DNA of 64,000 bases, taken from the NCBI RefSeq assembly GCF_900184035.1, contig NZ_FXWP01000025.1, positions 434,001 through 498,000 of the forward strand, given 5' to 3'. Position 1 is the stretch's first letter, and every line of letters starts with the position of its first letter. The position numbers were made by a program, and so were the translations under genes. Below the pieces are notes generated by a model. That model was given only the letters and a program-made list of their open reading frames with translations, was not told where the DNA came from and ran no database searches. Shown in pieces: positions 39,378-49,963 of the stretch. This DNA comes from Kosakonia pseudosacchari (GTDB lineage: Bacteria; Pseudomonadota; Gammaproteobacteria; Enterobacterales; Enterobacteriaceae).

Positions 39378-40460
39378 ATGTTGAAGCGTTGTTACGCAGC
39401 ATTACTGCCTGCGTTTGTTGTGCTCTGTGCCTGTAGCAGTAAACCCCCGCTTGCTGAAACCCCGCAAACCGCGTCACCCGCGCCTTCCGGCGGTTTTCTG
39501 CTTGAGCCGCAGCACAATGTTCTGATGACCGGCGGTGACTTTGCCAATAACCCGGCGGCGGAGCAGTTCATCAATATGATGGTCAGCAAGCACGGTTTTG
39601 ACCGCCAGCAACTGCACGAAATTCTTTCGCAGGCCAAACGCCTGGATTACGTGTTGCGCCTGATGGATAAGCAAGCGCCGACGACGGCGGGACCCACCGG
39701 GCCGAACGGTGCCTGGCTGCGCTATCGCAAGCAGTTCATCACCCCGGACAACGTGCAAAATGGCGTGGCGTTCTGGAATCAGTATGAAGACGCGCTTAAC
39801 CGCGCATGGATGGTTTACGGCGTGCCGCCGGAAATTATCGTGGGCATTATCGGCGTGGAAACCCGCTGGGGCCGCGTGATGGGCAAAACGCGTATTCTCG
39901 ACGGGCTGGCGACCCTGGCCTTCGCTTACCCGCGTCGCGCGGAGTATTTCGCCAGCGAGCTGGAGACGTTTTTGCTGATGGCGCGTGATGAAAGCGATGA
40001 TCCGCTCGAACTGAAAGGTTCTTTCGCTGGTGCAATGGGCTATGGGCAGTTTATGCCCTCTTCGTACAAGCAATACGCCGTCGATTTCAACGGCGACGGA
40101 CATATCAACCTGTGGGATCCGGTGGATGCCATTGGCAGCGTGGCGAACTACTTCAAACAGCACGGCTGGGTGAAGGGCGATATCGTCGCGGTGCCGGCGA
40201 ACGGGCAGGCGCCGGGGCTGGAAAATGGCTTTAAAACTAACTACAGCGTCGGGCAACTGGCTGCGGCGGGTTTAACGCCGCAACAGCCGCTGGGCGCGCA
40301 TCAACAGGCGAGCCTGCTGCGCCTTGATGTCGGCACCGGCTATGAGTACTGGTACGGTCTGCCGAACTTCTTCACTATCACCCGCTATAACCACAGCACA
40401 CACTACGCGATGGCGGTCTGGCAGCTCGGCCAGGCCGTTTCACTGGCGCGCGTTCGCTGA
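39378..40460 (+). CDS. mltB: Membrane-bound lytic murein transglycosylase B, MltB
   Basis: MltB is an outer-membrane lipoprotein that cleaves peptidoglycan to 1,6-anhydromuropeptides. The N-terminus is a lipoprotein signal ending VVLCACSSK, with the lipidated Cys near residue 19. The catalytic Glu lies in GIIGVETRWGR, and the GYGQFMPSSYKQYAVDFNGD family stretch follows. At 360 residues it matches E. coli (361). It is divergent from srlA, as in E. coli. Confidence 0.96.
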   Translation: MLKRCYAALLPAFVVLCACSSKPPLAETPQTASPAPSGGFLLEPQHNVLMTGGDFANNPAAEQFINMMVSKHGFDRQQLHEILSQAKRLDYVLRLMDKQAPTTAGPTGPNGAWLRYRKQFITPDNVQNGVAFWNQYEDALNRAWMVYGVPPEIIVGIIGVETRWGRVMGKTRILDGLATLAFAYPRRAEYFASELETFLLMARDESDDPLELKGSFAGAMGYGQFMPSSYKQYAVDFNGDGHINLWDPVDAIGSVANYFKQHGWVKGDIVAVPANGQAPGLENGFKTNYSVGQLAAAGLTPQQPLGAHQQASLLRLDVGTGYEYWYGLPNFFTITRYNHSTHYAMAVWQLGQAVSLARVR

Positions 40461-40466
40461 TCCCGC

Positions 40467-40486
40467 TCCCCTCCTGCGGGAGGGGA
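40467..40486 (+). terminator. Hairpin after mltB
   Basis: A perfect 8-bp stem TCCCCTCC-TGCG-GGAGGGGA follows the mltB stop by six bases. There is no T-run, so termination strength is uncertain. Confidence 0.5.
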
Positions 40487-40551
40487 ATCTGAAACATTTC
40501 GATGCACTCCCGTTACGCATAGCGATTTACATAATCATTTATACTGATTAT

Positions 40552-40566
40552 TGTTACGTTATAACA
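40552..40566 (+). promoter_or_regulatory. Zur-like operator
   Basis: TGTTACGTTATAACA matches the enterobacterial Zur box core TGTTATAnTATAACA except at two central bases. A possible -10 (TATACT, 40540-40545) lies just upstream. It precedes a zinc-type ABC transporter, so repression by Zur under zinc-replete conditions is likely. Confidence 0.75.
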
Positions 40567-40580
40567 TATGAGGTGTGTGA

Positions 40581-40691
40581 ATGATTCCCGTAACGCTGTT
40601 TTCCCTTTCCGGCACGATCCGCCTCGTGCTGGCGGCCGCGCTATTAGCGGCGCTTTGGCTCCTGACAAGCTGGGCGGTTGCGCTGCCATGA
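40581..40691 (+). CDS. 36-aa hydrophobic peptide ORF upstream of zinc ABC genes
   Basis: This short frame encodes a 36-residue peptide starting MIPVTLFSLSGTIRL and continuing with one hydrophobic stretch (VLAAALLAALWLLTSWAVAL), a probable single membrane span. GAGGTG at 40570-40575 is a good ribosome-binding site. Its stop overlaps the ABC ATPase start as ATGA, so it could be a real small subunit or a leader that couples translation. It begins 14 bases after the Zur-like box. I know no named family. Confidence 0.5.
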   Translation: MIPVTLFSLSGTIRLVLAAALLAALWLLTSWAVALP

Positions 40692-41362
40692 TTGAACTTG
40701 ATCATCTCGTCGCAGGCTACGATCGCCTTGCGATCACCCCGGCACTGTGCGGCACGCTGGCGCGTGGAAGTATGACGGCGATTGTTGGCGCGAACGGCTG
40801 CGGCAAATCGACACTGTTAAAAACGTTGGCCGGATTTTTACCGCCGGTGAGTGGCGTTCTGCGCTGGCAACCGGCGCGGCCAACCATCGGCTGGCTGGCG
40901 CAGCGCCACGCGCTGGAATCGCAATTTCCGCTCACCGTGCAGGACGTGGTGAGTATGGGCTGCTGGCCGCGCGTTTCGCTGTTTCGCGGGTTGAACCGCG
41001 ATGTCCGTAGCCGAATCGCTCAGGGGCTGGAGCGTGTCGGGCTGGCGGCAATGGCGCGCGAGACGATTGATACGCTCTCCGGCGGGCAGTTTCAGCGCAT
41101 GCTGTTTGCCCGCGTCTGGGTGCAGAACGCGCCGCTGGTCATGCTCGACGAGCCGTTTACCGGTATTGATGAAGCCACATCGCAACTGCTGATGGAGCAG
41201 ATTGTGGACATGCATCGCGCCGGACAAACCATTATTGCCGTGCTGCACGATAGTGAGCGCGTGTCTCGCTACTTCCCGCAAACCTTACGCCTCGACGAAC
41301 GAGTCGCGCAGTGGGGCGCGACAGCGCCTGTTGCGGCAAAAGATGAGGCGTGCAGCGCATGA
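40688..41362 (+). CDS. Metal (zinc-type) ABC transporter ATP-binding protein
   Basis: This 224-residue ATPase has Walker A GANGCGKST, signature LSGGQFQRML and Walker B LVMLDEPF, followed by a His in VLHDSERV. It resembles the ATPases of cluster-9 metal transporters such as ZnuC and AztA. I chose ATG 40688 (MIELDHLVAGYD), which overlaps the small-peptide stop; the frame upstream is not similar to the family. It powers uptake with the next two genes. Zinc is inferred from the Zur-like box. Confidence 0.9.
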   Translation: MIELDHLVAGYDRLAITPALCGTLARGSMTAIVGANGCGKSTLLKTLAGFLPPVSGVLRWQPARPTIGWLAQRHALESQFPLTVQDVVSMGCWPRVSLFRGLNRDVRSRIAQGLERVGLAAMARETIDTLSGGQFQRMLFARVWVQNAPLVMLDEPFTGIDEATSQLLMEQIVDMHRAGQTIIAVLHDSERVSRYFPQTLRLDERVAQWGATAPVAAKDEACSA

Positions 41363-42222
41363 TCTGGCATCTCTTTTTCCAGCCGTTTATCGAATTTGGT
41401 TTTATGCGCCGCGCACTGGTGGTGTGTCTGGCGCTCTCCATCAGCACCACGGCGCTGGGCGTTTTTTTGCTGCTGCGCCGCATGAGCCTGATGGGGGACG
41501 CGTTGTCGCACGCCATTCTGCCCGGCGTGGCGGTGGGCTATTTGCTGAGCGGGATGTCGCTGCTGGCGATGAGTATCGGCGGATTTGTCGCCGGTATTAC
41601 CGTCGCGCTGGTGGCCGGCTGGGTAAGTCGCCGCACTCCGCTTAAAGAGGACGCCAGCTTTGCCGGTTTCTACCTTGGCTCGCTGGCACTCGGCGTCACG
41701 CTGGTTTCGCTGCGCGGCTCCAGTGTTGATCTGCTGCATCTGCTGTTTGGTTCGATTCTGGCGGTCGATCGCGACTCGGCGCTGTTTGTCGCGGGTGTGG
41801 CCAGCCTGACGCTGCTGGTACTGGCGTTTTGCTATCGAGGCATGGTCAGTGAAGCGTTCGACAGCGCGTTTTTGCAGGTTAATTCGGCGCGTGCGCCGGG
41901 TCTGCTGCACGGGCTGTTTCTGGCGTTGCTGGTGCTCAACCTGGTAGCCGGGTTTCAGGTACTCGGCACATTGATGGCCGTGGGCGTGATGATGCTGCCC
42001 GCCGTGGCGGCGCGCTGCTGGGCGCGGACATTACCGGGATTATTGCTGCTGGCGGCTGGCATTGGCGCGCTGTGCGCGTGGCTTGGGTTAAGCCTGTCGT
42101 GGATGGCGGGGTTGCCCGCCGGACCGGCGATTGTGCTGACTGCCAGTATGGTCTTCTTTTTTTCCATTTTATTCGGCACGCGCAGTGGGCTGGCTCACAG
42201 CCTGCGCGCACTTTTAACATAG
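41359..42222 (+). CDS. Metal (zinc-type) ABC transporter permease
   Basis: This 287-residue protein is an integral membrane permease of the ZnuB/AztB (ABC-3) family with about eight hydrophobic segments. The conserved RRMSLMGDALSHAILPGVAVG motif (broken at MGDALSHA) and GTLMAVGVMMLPA are present. I chose ATG 41359, which overlaps the ATPase stop (ATGA). It forms the channel of the metal importer in the inner membrane. Confidence 0.92.
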   Translation: MIWHLFFQPFIEFGFMRRALVVCLALSISTTALGVFLLLRRMSLMGDALSHAILPGVAVGYLLSGMSLLAMSIGGFVAGITVALVAGWVSRRTPLKEDASFAGFYLGSLALGVTLVSLRGSSVDLLHLLFGSILAVDRDSALFVAGVASLTLLVLAFCYRGMVSEAFDSAFLQVNSARAPGLLHGLFLALLVLNLVAGFQVLGTLMAVGVMMLPAVAARCWARTLPGLLLLAAGIGALCAWLGLSLSWMAGLPAGPAIVLTASMVFFFSILFGTRSGLAHSLRALLT

Positions 42223-42231
42223 CAAGGGGAA

Positions 42232-43113
42232 ATGATGAAACGGACAGGGCTTATTCTGGCGCTGGCGCTCGGCCTGATGGCTCAGGGCGCAATGGCAAAA
42301 ACGTTAAATGTGGTCGCCAGCTTCTCGATTCTGGGCGATATCACCCGGCAAGTTGGCGGCGATCACGTCAAGGTGACGACGCTGGTGGGGCCGGATGGCG
42401 ATCCGCACACCTTTGAACCTTCGGCGAAAGACAGCGCTCTGCTTAACAGCGCCGATGTAGTGGTGGTCAATGGCCTGGGGCTCGAAGGCTGGCTGGACCG
42501 TCTGGTGAAAGCCTCTGGCTTTAAAGGCCAGCTTGTCGTCGCATCAACCGGTGTTGCCACGCATACGCTGGAAGAAGATGGCGCAACGGTGACCGATCCC
42601 CACGCCTGGAACAGTGCGGCGAATGGTGCGCTGTATGCGAAAAATATTCTTGCCGCGCTGGTGAAAGCCGATCCGGCTGACGAAGCCGCGTTGAATGCCT
42701 CCGGTCAGCGTTATATCGACCAGTTAAACAAACTGGATAGCTGGGCGAAAGAGCGCTTCAGCGCGGTGCCGCAGGCGAAACGCAAAGTGCTGACCAGCCA
42801 CGATGCGTTTGGCTACTTTGCTCGCGCTTACGGCGTTGAGTTTATAGCACCGCAGGGCATCTCCTCTGAAAGCGAGGCCAGCGCCGCGCAGGTGGCTTCG
42901 CTTATCAAACAAATCAAAGCTGATGGTGTGAAAGTGTGGTTTATGGAAAACCAACTGGACCCACGGCTGGTGAAGCAAATTGCCAGCGCAACCGGCGCGC
43001 AACCGGGCGGCGAGCTTTATCCGGAAGCGTTAAGCGCCAAAGGCGGGGTGGCAGATACCTATCAGAAAGCCTTTCGTCACAACGTCGACACTATCTATAA
43101 CAGCATGAAGTAA
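42232..43113 (+). CDS. Metal (zinc-type) ABC transporter substrate-binding protein
   Basis: This 293-residue periplasmic protein has a signal peptide (KRTGLILALALGLMAQGAMA) and the cluster-9 metal-binding fold. Likely metal ligands are the His in GDPHTFEP, the His in DPHAWNS and the His in TSHDAFGYF. It lacks the His-rich loop of ZnuA and resembles AztC-type proteins. Two adjacent ATG codons open the gene after AAGGGGAA. It completes the transporter operon. Confidence 0.92.
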   Translation: MMKRTGLILALALGLMAQGAMAKTLNVVASFSILGDITRQVGGDHVKVTTLVGPDGDPHTFEPSAKDSALLNSADVVVVNGLGLEGWLDRLVKASGFKGQLVVASTGVATHTLEEDGATVTDPHAWNSAANGALYAKNILAALVKADPADEAALNASGQRYIDQLNKLDSWAKERFSAVPQAKRKVLTSHDAFGYFARAYGVEFIAPQGISSESEASAAQVASLIKQIKADGVKVWFMENQLDPRLVKQIASATGAQPGGELYPEALSAKGGVADTYQKAFRHNVDTIYNSMK

Positions 43114-43130
43114 CGGGCAATAAACCACGC

Positions 43131-43155
43131 AGGCTGGCGCTCGCTGGCCTTTTTT
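43131..43155 (+). terminator. Terminator of the metal ABC operon
   Basis: AGGC and GCCT flank a GC-rich imperfect stem, and a run of six T bases follows (43150-43155). The element lies 18 bases after the last transporter gene. Confidence 0.7.
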
Positions 43156-43249
43156 CTGAAGCCTCCTCGTAAATTCTCCATCTCATCCCCATCTTTTCAC
43201 GGAAAGTGGTATCTTCTCCGCCACAGTTTTTAGACGCACGGGAGCCATG

Positions 43250-43743
43250 ATGACGGACAACGAATTAATGCAGCTCAGCGAACGCATCGGGCTGGCGCTT
43301 AAGGCGCGCGGCGCAACGCTGACAACGGCGGAATCCTGTACCGGCGGCTGGGTGGCGAAGGTGGTAACCGATATCGCTGGCAGTTCCGCCTGGTTTGAAC
43401 GCGGGTTTGTTACCTACAGTAATGAAGCGAAAGCCCAAATGATTGGCGTACAACCCGCCACGCTGGATGCGCATGGCGCGGTCAGCGAGCAGGTGGTGGT
43501 CGAGATGGCGATTGGCGCGCTGAAAGCGGCGCGCGCCGACTATGCCATTTCTATCAGCGGTATCGCCGGGCCAGATGGCGGCAGCGACGAGAAGCCAGTT
43601 GGCACCGTCTGGTTTGGCATTGCCTGTGTTAGCGGGGAGGGGATCACGCGTCGTGAATGCTTCCCGGGCGATCGTGAAGCGGTGCGCAGACAGGCCACCG
43701 CCTATGCTCTGCAAACCCTTTGGCAACATTTTCTACAAAATGC

Positions 43744-43747
<4 letters not shown>
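43250..43747 (+). CDS. pncC: Nicotinamide-nucleotide amidase PncC (YgaD)
   Basis: PncC deamidates nicotinamide mononucleotide to nicotinic acid mononucleotide in NAD salvage. The protein corresponds to the stand-alone C-terminal CinA domain: LTTAESCTGGWVAKVVTD, FVTYSNEAKAQMIGV and SGIAGPDGGSDEKPVGTVW. I chose ATG 43250 (MTDNELM, 165 aa) to match E. coli; an ATG one codon earlier is closer than usual to the GGGAG site. It lies just upstream of recA, as in E. coli. Confidence 0.95.
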
Positions 43748-44901
<1,154 letters not shown>

Positions 44902-44918
44902 TAATCTGAATCGTAATC

Positions 44919-44948
44919 AAGGGCTGCTGATGCAGCCCTTTTGCTTTT
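44919..44948 (+). terminator. recA terminator
   Basis: A 9-bp stem AAGGGCTGC-TGAT-GCAGCCCTT is followed by TTGCTTTT. As in E. coli, partial readthrough would supply recX. Confidence 0.85.
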
Positions 44949-44969
44949 CTATGAACACAGGATCAAGTC

Positions 44970-45470
44970 ATGTCTGATAACCCTTCTCGCCGCTCCGCCG
45001 TTTCCCGCCTGCGTGACCGGGCGATGCGGATTCTGGCAATGCGCGATCACAGCGAAAAAGAGTTTCGTCGTAAATTAACCGCGCCAGTAATGAGTAAAAA
45101 CGGCCCGGAAGAACTGGATATCACGCCGGAAGAGGTCGAAGAGGTCGTTGCGTGGTGTCGGGAGCATAATTTTCTTGATGACATGCGCTTTGTGCGCCAG
45201 TTTATCGCCAGCCGTGCGCGTAAAGGTTATGGTCCGGCGCGCATTCGGCAGGAATTAAATCAGAAAGGGATCTCGCGAGAAGAGAGCGAAAGCGCGCTAC
45301 GCGAATGCGATGTTGACTGGGTGGAAAGTGCACGTACGCAAGCGCAGCGTAAATATGGCGAACCACTACCGACTGAATATGCGGCGAAAGTAAAAGTGCA
45401 GCGTTTTTTGCTCTATCGCGGCTTTATGCAGGAAGATATTCAGGAAATATGGCGAAATTTTGCCGACTGA
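44970..45470 (+). CDS. recX: RecA regulatory protein RecX
   Basis: RecX is a helical protein that caps RecA filaments and limits their growth. The 166-residue product has the E. coli length and repeats such as [23 protein letters not shown], split here, and [19 protein letters not shown]. It follows recA after the terminator hairpin and is probably expressed by readthrough in the SOS response. Confidence 0.96.
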   Translation: MSDNPSRRSAVSRLRDRAMRILAMRDHSEKEFRRKLTAPVMSKNGPEELDITPEEVEEVVAWCREHNFLDDMRFVRQFIASRARKGYGPARIRQELNQKGISREESESALRECDVDWVESARTQAQRKYGEPLPTEYAAKVKVQRFLLYRGFMQEDIQEIWRNFAD

Positions 45471-45599
45471 GCGCATACGGGATTTTACTTCGCAGTAAAG
45501 AAAACTTATCTTATTCCCACTTTTTCCAGTAGCTGGCGCGTTTTCCATGTATGGCAACGGCCGGTTACCACATTTCGTTAGCTTGATTTCAGGATAATT

Positions 45600-48230
45600 A
45601 TGAGCAAGAGCACCGCTGAGATCCGTCAGGCGTTTCTCGATTTTTTCCATAGTAAGGGACATCAGGTAGTTGCCAGCAGCTCCCTGGTACCGAATAACGA
45701 CCCGACTCTGCTGTTTACCAACGCCGGGATGAACCAGTTCAAGGATGTATTCCTTGGGCTCGACAAACGTAATTATTCCCGCGCTACCACAGCACAGCGT
45801 TGCGTTCGTGCCGGTGGTAAACACAACGACCTGGAAAACGTCGGTTACACCGCACGTCATCACACCTTCTTTGAGATGCTGGGCAACTTTAGCTTCGGCG
45901 ACTACTTCAAACATGATGCTATTCAGTACGCATGGGAACTGCTGACCGGTGAGAACTGGTTTAACCTGCCGAAAGAGCGTCTGTGGGTGACGGTATACGA
46001 AACGGACGACGAAGCGTACGAAATCTGGGAAAAAGAAGTGGGCGTGCCGCGCGAGCGCATTATCCGTATTGGTGATAATAAAGGCGCGCCGTATGCTTCT
46101 GACAACTTCTGGCAGATGGGCGATACCGGTCCGTGCGGCCCCTGCACCGAGATTTTCTACGATCACGGCGACCACATCTGGGGTGGCCCTCCGGGCAGCC
46201 CGCAAGAAGACGGCGACCGCTATATCGAAATCTGGAACATCGTCTTTATGCAGTTCAACCGCCAGGCCGATGGCACCATGGAACCGCTGCCGAAGCCGTC
46301 CGTGGATACCGGTATGGGCCTGGAGCGTGTTGCCGCGGTGCTGCAACATGTGAATTCCAACTACGAAATCGACCTGTTCACGAAGCTGATTCAGGCGGTG
46401 GCAAACGTGACCGGCGCAACCGATTTGGGTAATAAATCCCTGCGCGTTATCGCTGACCACATCCGTTCCTGCGCCTTCCTGATCGCCGATGGTGTCATTC
46501 CGTCGAACGAAAACCGTGGCTATGTGCTGCGTCGTATCATTCGTCGTGCGATTCGTCATGGCAACATGCTGGGCGCGAAGGACACCTTCTTCTATAAACT
46601 GGTTGGCCCGCTGATTGAGGTGATGGGTTCCGCTGGCGAAGATCTGCAACGCCAGCAGGCTCAGGTTGAGCAGGTTCTGAAAACCGAAGAAGAGCAGTTT
46701 GCGCGTACACTGGAGCGTGGTCTGGCGCTGCTGGACGAAGAGCTGGCAAAACTGAAAGGCGACACGCTGGATGGCGAAACCGCTTTCCGCCTGTACGACA
46801 CGTATGGCTTCCCGGTGGATTTAACCGCCGATGTCTGCCGTGAGCGTAACCTGAAGGTTGACGAAGTGGGCTTTGAAGCCGCGATGGAAGAGCAACGCCG
46901 TCGCGCGCGCGAATCCAGCGGTTTCGGCGCAGATTACAACGCGATGATCCGCGTTGATAGCGCTTCAGAATTTAAAGGCTATGACCATCTGGAACTGAAC
47001 GGCAAAGTCACTGCGCTGTTTGTCGACGGCAAGCCAGTGAATGCAATTGCCGCAGGTCAGGAAGCGGTGGTTGTCCTTGATGAGACGCCGTTCTACGCCG
47101 AATCTGGCGGCCAGGTGGGCGACAAAGGCGAACTGAAAGGTAATGGCTTTGCCTTTGTCGTACAGGATACGCAGAAATACGGTCAGGCGATTGGTCATCT
47201 CGGTAAGTTGAGTAGCGGTTCGCTGAAGGTCGGCGACGGCGTAAAAGCGGAAGTCGATGAAGCGCGCCGTGCGCGTATTCGTCTGAACCACTCTGCAACA
47301 CACCTGATGCATGCCGCGTTGCGCGATGTGCTCGGTACGCACGTTGCGCAGAAAGGCTCTCTGGTGAACGACAAAGCGTTGCGCTTTGACTTCTCCCATT
47401 TCGAAGCCATGAAGCCATCGGAAATCCGTGCGGTAGAAGATCTGGTGAACGCACAAATTCGCCGTAACTTGCCAATCGAGACCAACATCATGGATCTGGA
47501 GGCGGCGAAAGCGAATGGCGCAATGGCGCTGTTTGGCGAGAAATACGAAGATCGCGTGCGCGTGCTGCGTATGGGGGATTTCTCGACTGAACTTTGTGGC
47601 GGCACACATGCTTCCCGTACTGGCGATATTGGTCTGTTCCGCATTGTGTCTGAATCCGGCACGGCGGCAGGCGTACGTCGTATCGAGGCCGTTACCGGTG
47701 AAGGCGCGATTGCCAGCCTGCATGCGCAGAGTGACCAACTGCATGAGGTCGCGCAGTTGCTGAAAGGGGACAACCAGAACCTTGGCGATAAAGTGCGTAC
47801 TGTTATTGAACGTACTCGCCAGCTGGAAAAAGAGTTGCAGCAACTGAAAGAGCAGGCGGCAGCGCAGGAGAGCGCTAGCCTGTCTGGTAAAGCTATCGAT
47901 CTTAACGGCGTAAAACTGCTGGTTAGCGAACTGGCTGGCGTCGAGCCGAAAATGCTGCGTACCATGGTAGATGATCTGAAAAACCAACTGGGTGCTTCAG
48001 TGATTGTGCTTGCCACCGTGGCGGAAGGAAAAGTTTCCCTGATTGCGGGTGTGTCGAAGGACGTGACCGACCGTGTGAAAGCAGGGGAATTGATTGGTAT
48101 GGTTGCCCAGCAGGTCGGGGGTAAAGGTGGCGGACGTCCGGATATGGCGCAAGCCGGTGGTACTGACGCAGCTGCGCTGCCTACCGCTCTCGCCAGTGTA
48201 AAAGACTGGGTAAGCGCTAAACTGTCATAA
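45600..48230 (+). CDS. alaS: Alanyl-tRNA synthetase AlaS
   Basis: AlaS attaches alanine to tRNA-Ala. The 876-residue protein matches E. coli (876). The N-terminal class II catalytic domain includes [18 protein letters not shown]. The editing domain carries [11 protein letters not shown] and the zinc-binding [13 protein letters not shown]. The C-terminal C-Ala domain ends with [15 protein letters not shown]. The start [10 protein letters not shown] is the E. coli start. Confidence 0.98.
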   Translation: MSKSTAEIRQAFLDFFHSKGHQVVASSSLVPNNDPTLLFTNAGMNQFKDVFLGLDKRNYSRATTAQRCVRAGGKHNDLENVGYTARHHTFFEMLGNFSFGDYFKHDAIQYAWELLTGENWFNLPKERLWVTVYETDDEAYEIWEKEVGVPRERIIRIGDNKGAPYASDNFWQMGDTGPCGPCTEIFYDHGDHIWGGPPGSPQEDGDRYIEIWNIVFMQFNRQADGTMEPLPKPSVDTGMGLERVAAVLQHVNSNYEIDLFTKLIQAVANVTGATDLGNKSLRVIADHIRSCAFLIADGVIPSNENRGYVLRRIIRRAIRHGNMLGAKDTFFYKLVGPLIEVMGSAGEDLQRQQAQVEQVLKTEEEQFARTLERGLALLDEELAKLKGDTLDGETAFRLYDTYGFPVDLTADVCRERNLKVDEVGFEAAMEEQRRRARESSGFGADYNAMIRVDSASEFKGYDHLELNGKVTALFVDGKPVNAIAAGQEAVVVLDETPFYAESGGQVGDKGELKGNGFAFVVQDTQKYGQAIGHLGKLSSGSLKVGDGVKAEVDEARRARIRLNHSATHLMHAALRDVLGTHVAQKGSLVNDKALRFDFSHFEAMKPSEIRAVEDLVNAQIRRNLPIETNIMDLEAAKANGAMALFGEKYEDRVRVLRMGDFSTELCGGTHASRTGDIGLFRIVSESGTAAGVRRIEAVTGEGAIASLHAQSDQLHEVAQLLKGDNQNLGDKVRTVIERTRQLEKELQQLKEQAAAQESASLSGKAIDLNGVKLLVSELAGVEPKMLRTMVDDLKNQLGASVIVLATVAEGKVSLIAGVSKDVTDRVKAGELIGMVAQQVGGKGGGRPDMAQAGGTDAAALPTALASVKDWVSAKLS

Positions 48231-48247
48231 TTACAAAGCGAAAGCAG

Positions 48248-48273
48248 ACGCCATAACCTTGCGGTTATGGCGT
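48248..48273 (+). terminator. Hairpin after alaS
   Basis: A perfect 11-bp stem ACGCCATAACC-TTGC-GGTTATGGCGT follows alaS by 17 bases. The tail (TGTTG) is weak. The 195 bases from here to csrA hold the csrA promoter region. Confidence 0.65.
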
Positions 48274-48468
48274 TGTTGCCACTACGCTATTGATAACGAT
48301 AAAGTCAGGTTGAAGTCTTGTATATCGGCTAAACTTAGGTTTAACAGAATGTAATGCCGTGACTGCTTACACTTAGGTGTTTGTCATCGCTTACTTTTTG
48401 GCGTTATATGATGGATAATGCCGGGATACAGAGAGACCCGACTCTTTTAATCTTTCAAGGAGCAAAGA

Positions 48469-48654
48469 ATGCTGATTCTGACTCGTCGAGTTGGTGAAAC
48501 CCTCATGATTGGGGATGAGGTCACTGTGACTGTATTAGGGGTTAAGGGTAACCAGGTTCGTATCGGCGTTAACGCCCCTAAAGAAGTTTCCGTTCACCGT
48601 GAAGAGATCTACCAGCGTATCCAGGCTGAAAAGTCACAGCAGTCGAACTACTGA
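48469..48654 (+). CDS. csrA: Carbon storage regulator CsrA
   Basis: CsrA is a small dimeric RNA-binding protein that blocks or stabilises mRNAs at GGA motifs and controls glycogen, motility and biofilm. The 61-residue sequence [20 protein letters not shown] onward differs from E. coli CsrA only at the last residues (SQQSNY). The leader contains AAGGAG, itself a possible CsrA target for autoregulation. Confidence 0.99.
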   Translation: MLILTRRVGETLMIGDEVTVTVLGVKGNQVRIGVNAPKEVSVHREEIYQRIQAEKSQQSNY

Positions 48655-48664
48655 TGCTATTATC

Positions 48665-48691
48665 GCGTCTCGCTGTTTCCCGGCGAGACGC
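48665..48691 (+). terminator. csrA terminator hairpin
   Basis: Arms GCGTCTCGC and GCGAGACGC enclose a 9-base loop just after csrA. No clear T-run follows. Between this hairpin and the tRNA promoter (48692-48901) I see no gene; a frame from 48779 is judged spurious. Confidence 0.6.
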
Positions 48692-48901
48692 AACACCTCC
48701 TCCTGATTTTCCCCTCACTACGTTTCCTTTTTATTTCAGACTTGCTGTTTTTCCCTGTTATCCGCATGTTGAGAGGGAATGTCTTTGCCATTTTTCTACA
48801 GCGAAACGGCAGAATTTCTGCTGATAAAACATCCTTTTTGGCCTTTTTGCAGGCTAATTGCCTGCGAAGTGTGCAAACGATTCAGGGGCTGGAAAAAGTG
48901 T

Positions 48902-48929
48902 TTGACTTATAAGTCCCAGAAAGTAATAT
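48902..48929 (+). promoter_or_regulatory. Promoter of the serV-arg tRNA operon
   Basis: TTGACT (48902-48907) and TAATAT (48924-48929) are 16 bases apart and are followed by a GC-rich discriminator (GCGCC), typical of stringently controlled stable-RNA promoters. It lies 64 bases before tRNA-Ser. Confidence 0.75.
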
Positions 48930-48993
48930 GTGCGCCACGCAGCGACGATGAGCCCTTAACAAGTTCTTCGAAGCACTCGAAAGAGGCGCGTGT

Positions 48994-49086
48994 GGTGAGG
49001 TGGCCGAGAGGCTGAAGGCGCTCCCCTGCTAAGGGAGTATGCGGTCAAAAGCTGCATCCGGGGTTCGAATCCCCGCCTCACCGCCA
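48994..49086 (+). tRNA. serV: tRNA-Ser (anticodon GCU)
   Basis: This 93-base sequence begins GGTGAGGTGGCCGAGAGGCT, has the anticodon loop CTGCTAA (GCT), a long class II variable arm, the T-loop GGTTCGAATCC and an encoded CCA end. The acceptor stem GGTGAGG/CCTCACC pairs. It matches E. coli serV and heads the tRNA operon. Confidence 0.98.
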
Positions 49087-49090
49087 TTTT

Positions 49091-49167
49091 GCATCCGTAG
49101 CTCAGCTGGATAGAGTACTCGGCTACGAACCGAGCGGTCGGAGGTTCGAATCCTCCCGGATGCACCA
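49091..49167 (+). tRNA. argV: tRNA-Arg (anticodon ACG), copy 1
   Basis: This 77-base tRNA begins GCATCCGTAGCTCAGCTGGA, has the anticodon loop CTACGAA (ACG, read as ICG) and an encoded CCA. It lies four bases after tRNA-Ser and is identical to the three copies that follow. Confidence 0.98.
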
Positions 49168-49229
49168 TCTTGCTCAGTGTGGCGAGGTAACGCAGCACTG
49201 AATCAGCGTTGTAAAGTAAGTTTTCCGAT

Positions 49230-49306
49230 GCATCCGTAGCTCAGCTGGATAGAGTACTCGGCTACGAACCGAGCGGTCGGAGGTTCGAATCCTCCCGGAT
49301 GCACCA
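49230..49306 (+). tRNA. argY: tRNA-Arg (anticodon ACG), copy 2
   Basis: Identical in sequence to copy 1, with anticodon ACG and an encoded CCA. The 62-base spacer before it ends TTTTCCGAT, similar to the ends of the later spacers. Confidence 0.98.
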
Positions 49307-49339
49307 TTCTTGCTCAGTACGCCGATGTTATGCAGACTA

Positions 49340-49619
49340 AATCTGTGTAGTAAATAGCATTTCCCGATGCATCCGTAGCTCAGCTGGATAGAGTACTCGG
49401 CTACGAACCGAGCGGTCGGAGGTTCGAATCCTCCCGGATGCACCATCTTCTTGATACCCTGGCCTATTCATTCTTCAGTTCTGGCAGGCAGCATTGCTGG
49501 AATCAGAAGTGACAGCGCTGCTTCAGCGATACTCTGAAGGCGCGGCAAGGCCGGATTATCTCCCCGGGTTTGTTTGGTCATGACGTTCTGAATCTGTGTT
49601 GTAAATAGCATTTCCCGAT
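49340..49619 (+). repeat. Duplicated 29-base spacer in the tRNA-Arg array
   Basis: The sequence beginning AATCTGTGTAGTAAATAGCA at 49340-49368 recurs at 49591-49619 with one change. A weaker copy lies at 49201-49229. The tRNA was probably duplicated together with its upstream spacer. Confidence 0.8.
49369..49445 (+). tRNA. argZ: tRNA-Arg (anticodon ACG), copy 3
   Basis: Identical to the other copies, with an encoded CCA. The 29 bases before it (49340-49368) are repeated with one mismatch before copy 4. Confidence 0.98.
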
Positions 49620-49696
49620 GCATCCGTAGCTCAGCTGGATAGAGTACTCGGCTACGAACCGAGCGGTCGGAGGTTCGAATCCTCCCGGATGCACCA
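49620..49696 (+). tRNA. argQ: tRNA-Arg (anticodon ACG), copy 4
   Basis: Last member of the operon, identical to the other copies, with an encoded CCA. A longer 174-base spacer separates it from copy 3. I see no convincing terminator in the 267 bases before yqaB. Confidence 0.98.
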
Positions 49697-49963
49697 TCTT
49701 CTGCGATACCCCAGTCGATTTATTCTCTCAGGTTTAGTGCATATTTCTGCTGATACCAGCAAGAATAGCGCTGCCCCGGCAATATCCCGCAAGCTAAGCA
49801 AAGCGATTCTCCAGACCGCGTCAATTCCGCAAAACACAAAACGTCATCTTACCGGTTACCCCGCCAAAATCATGCGTAACACTATGCTTCTCACTCGCTG
49901 GCAGCGACAAAAATCACTGTTTACGTTAAAGTAACTGTTTGTTATCCGCTTTGTGAGAACATG

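Noticed and set aside
45366-46649. 427-aa minus-strand frame over recX/alaS
   Set aside because: It lies antisense to two clearly real genes and shows no family features.
48779-49015. 78-aa frame between csrA and tRNA-Ser
   Set aside because: It covers the tRNA promoter and runs into the tRNA itself.
49174-49446. Minus-strand frames over the tRNA-Arg genes ([14 protein letters not shown] type)
   Set aside because: These are the well-known spurious translations of the reverse complement of tRNA genes.
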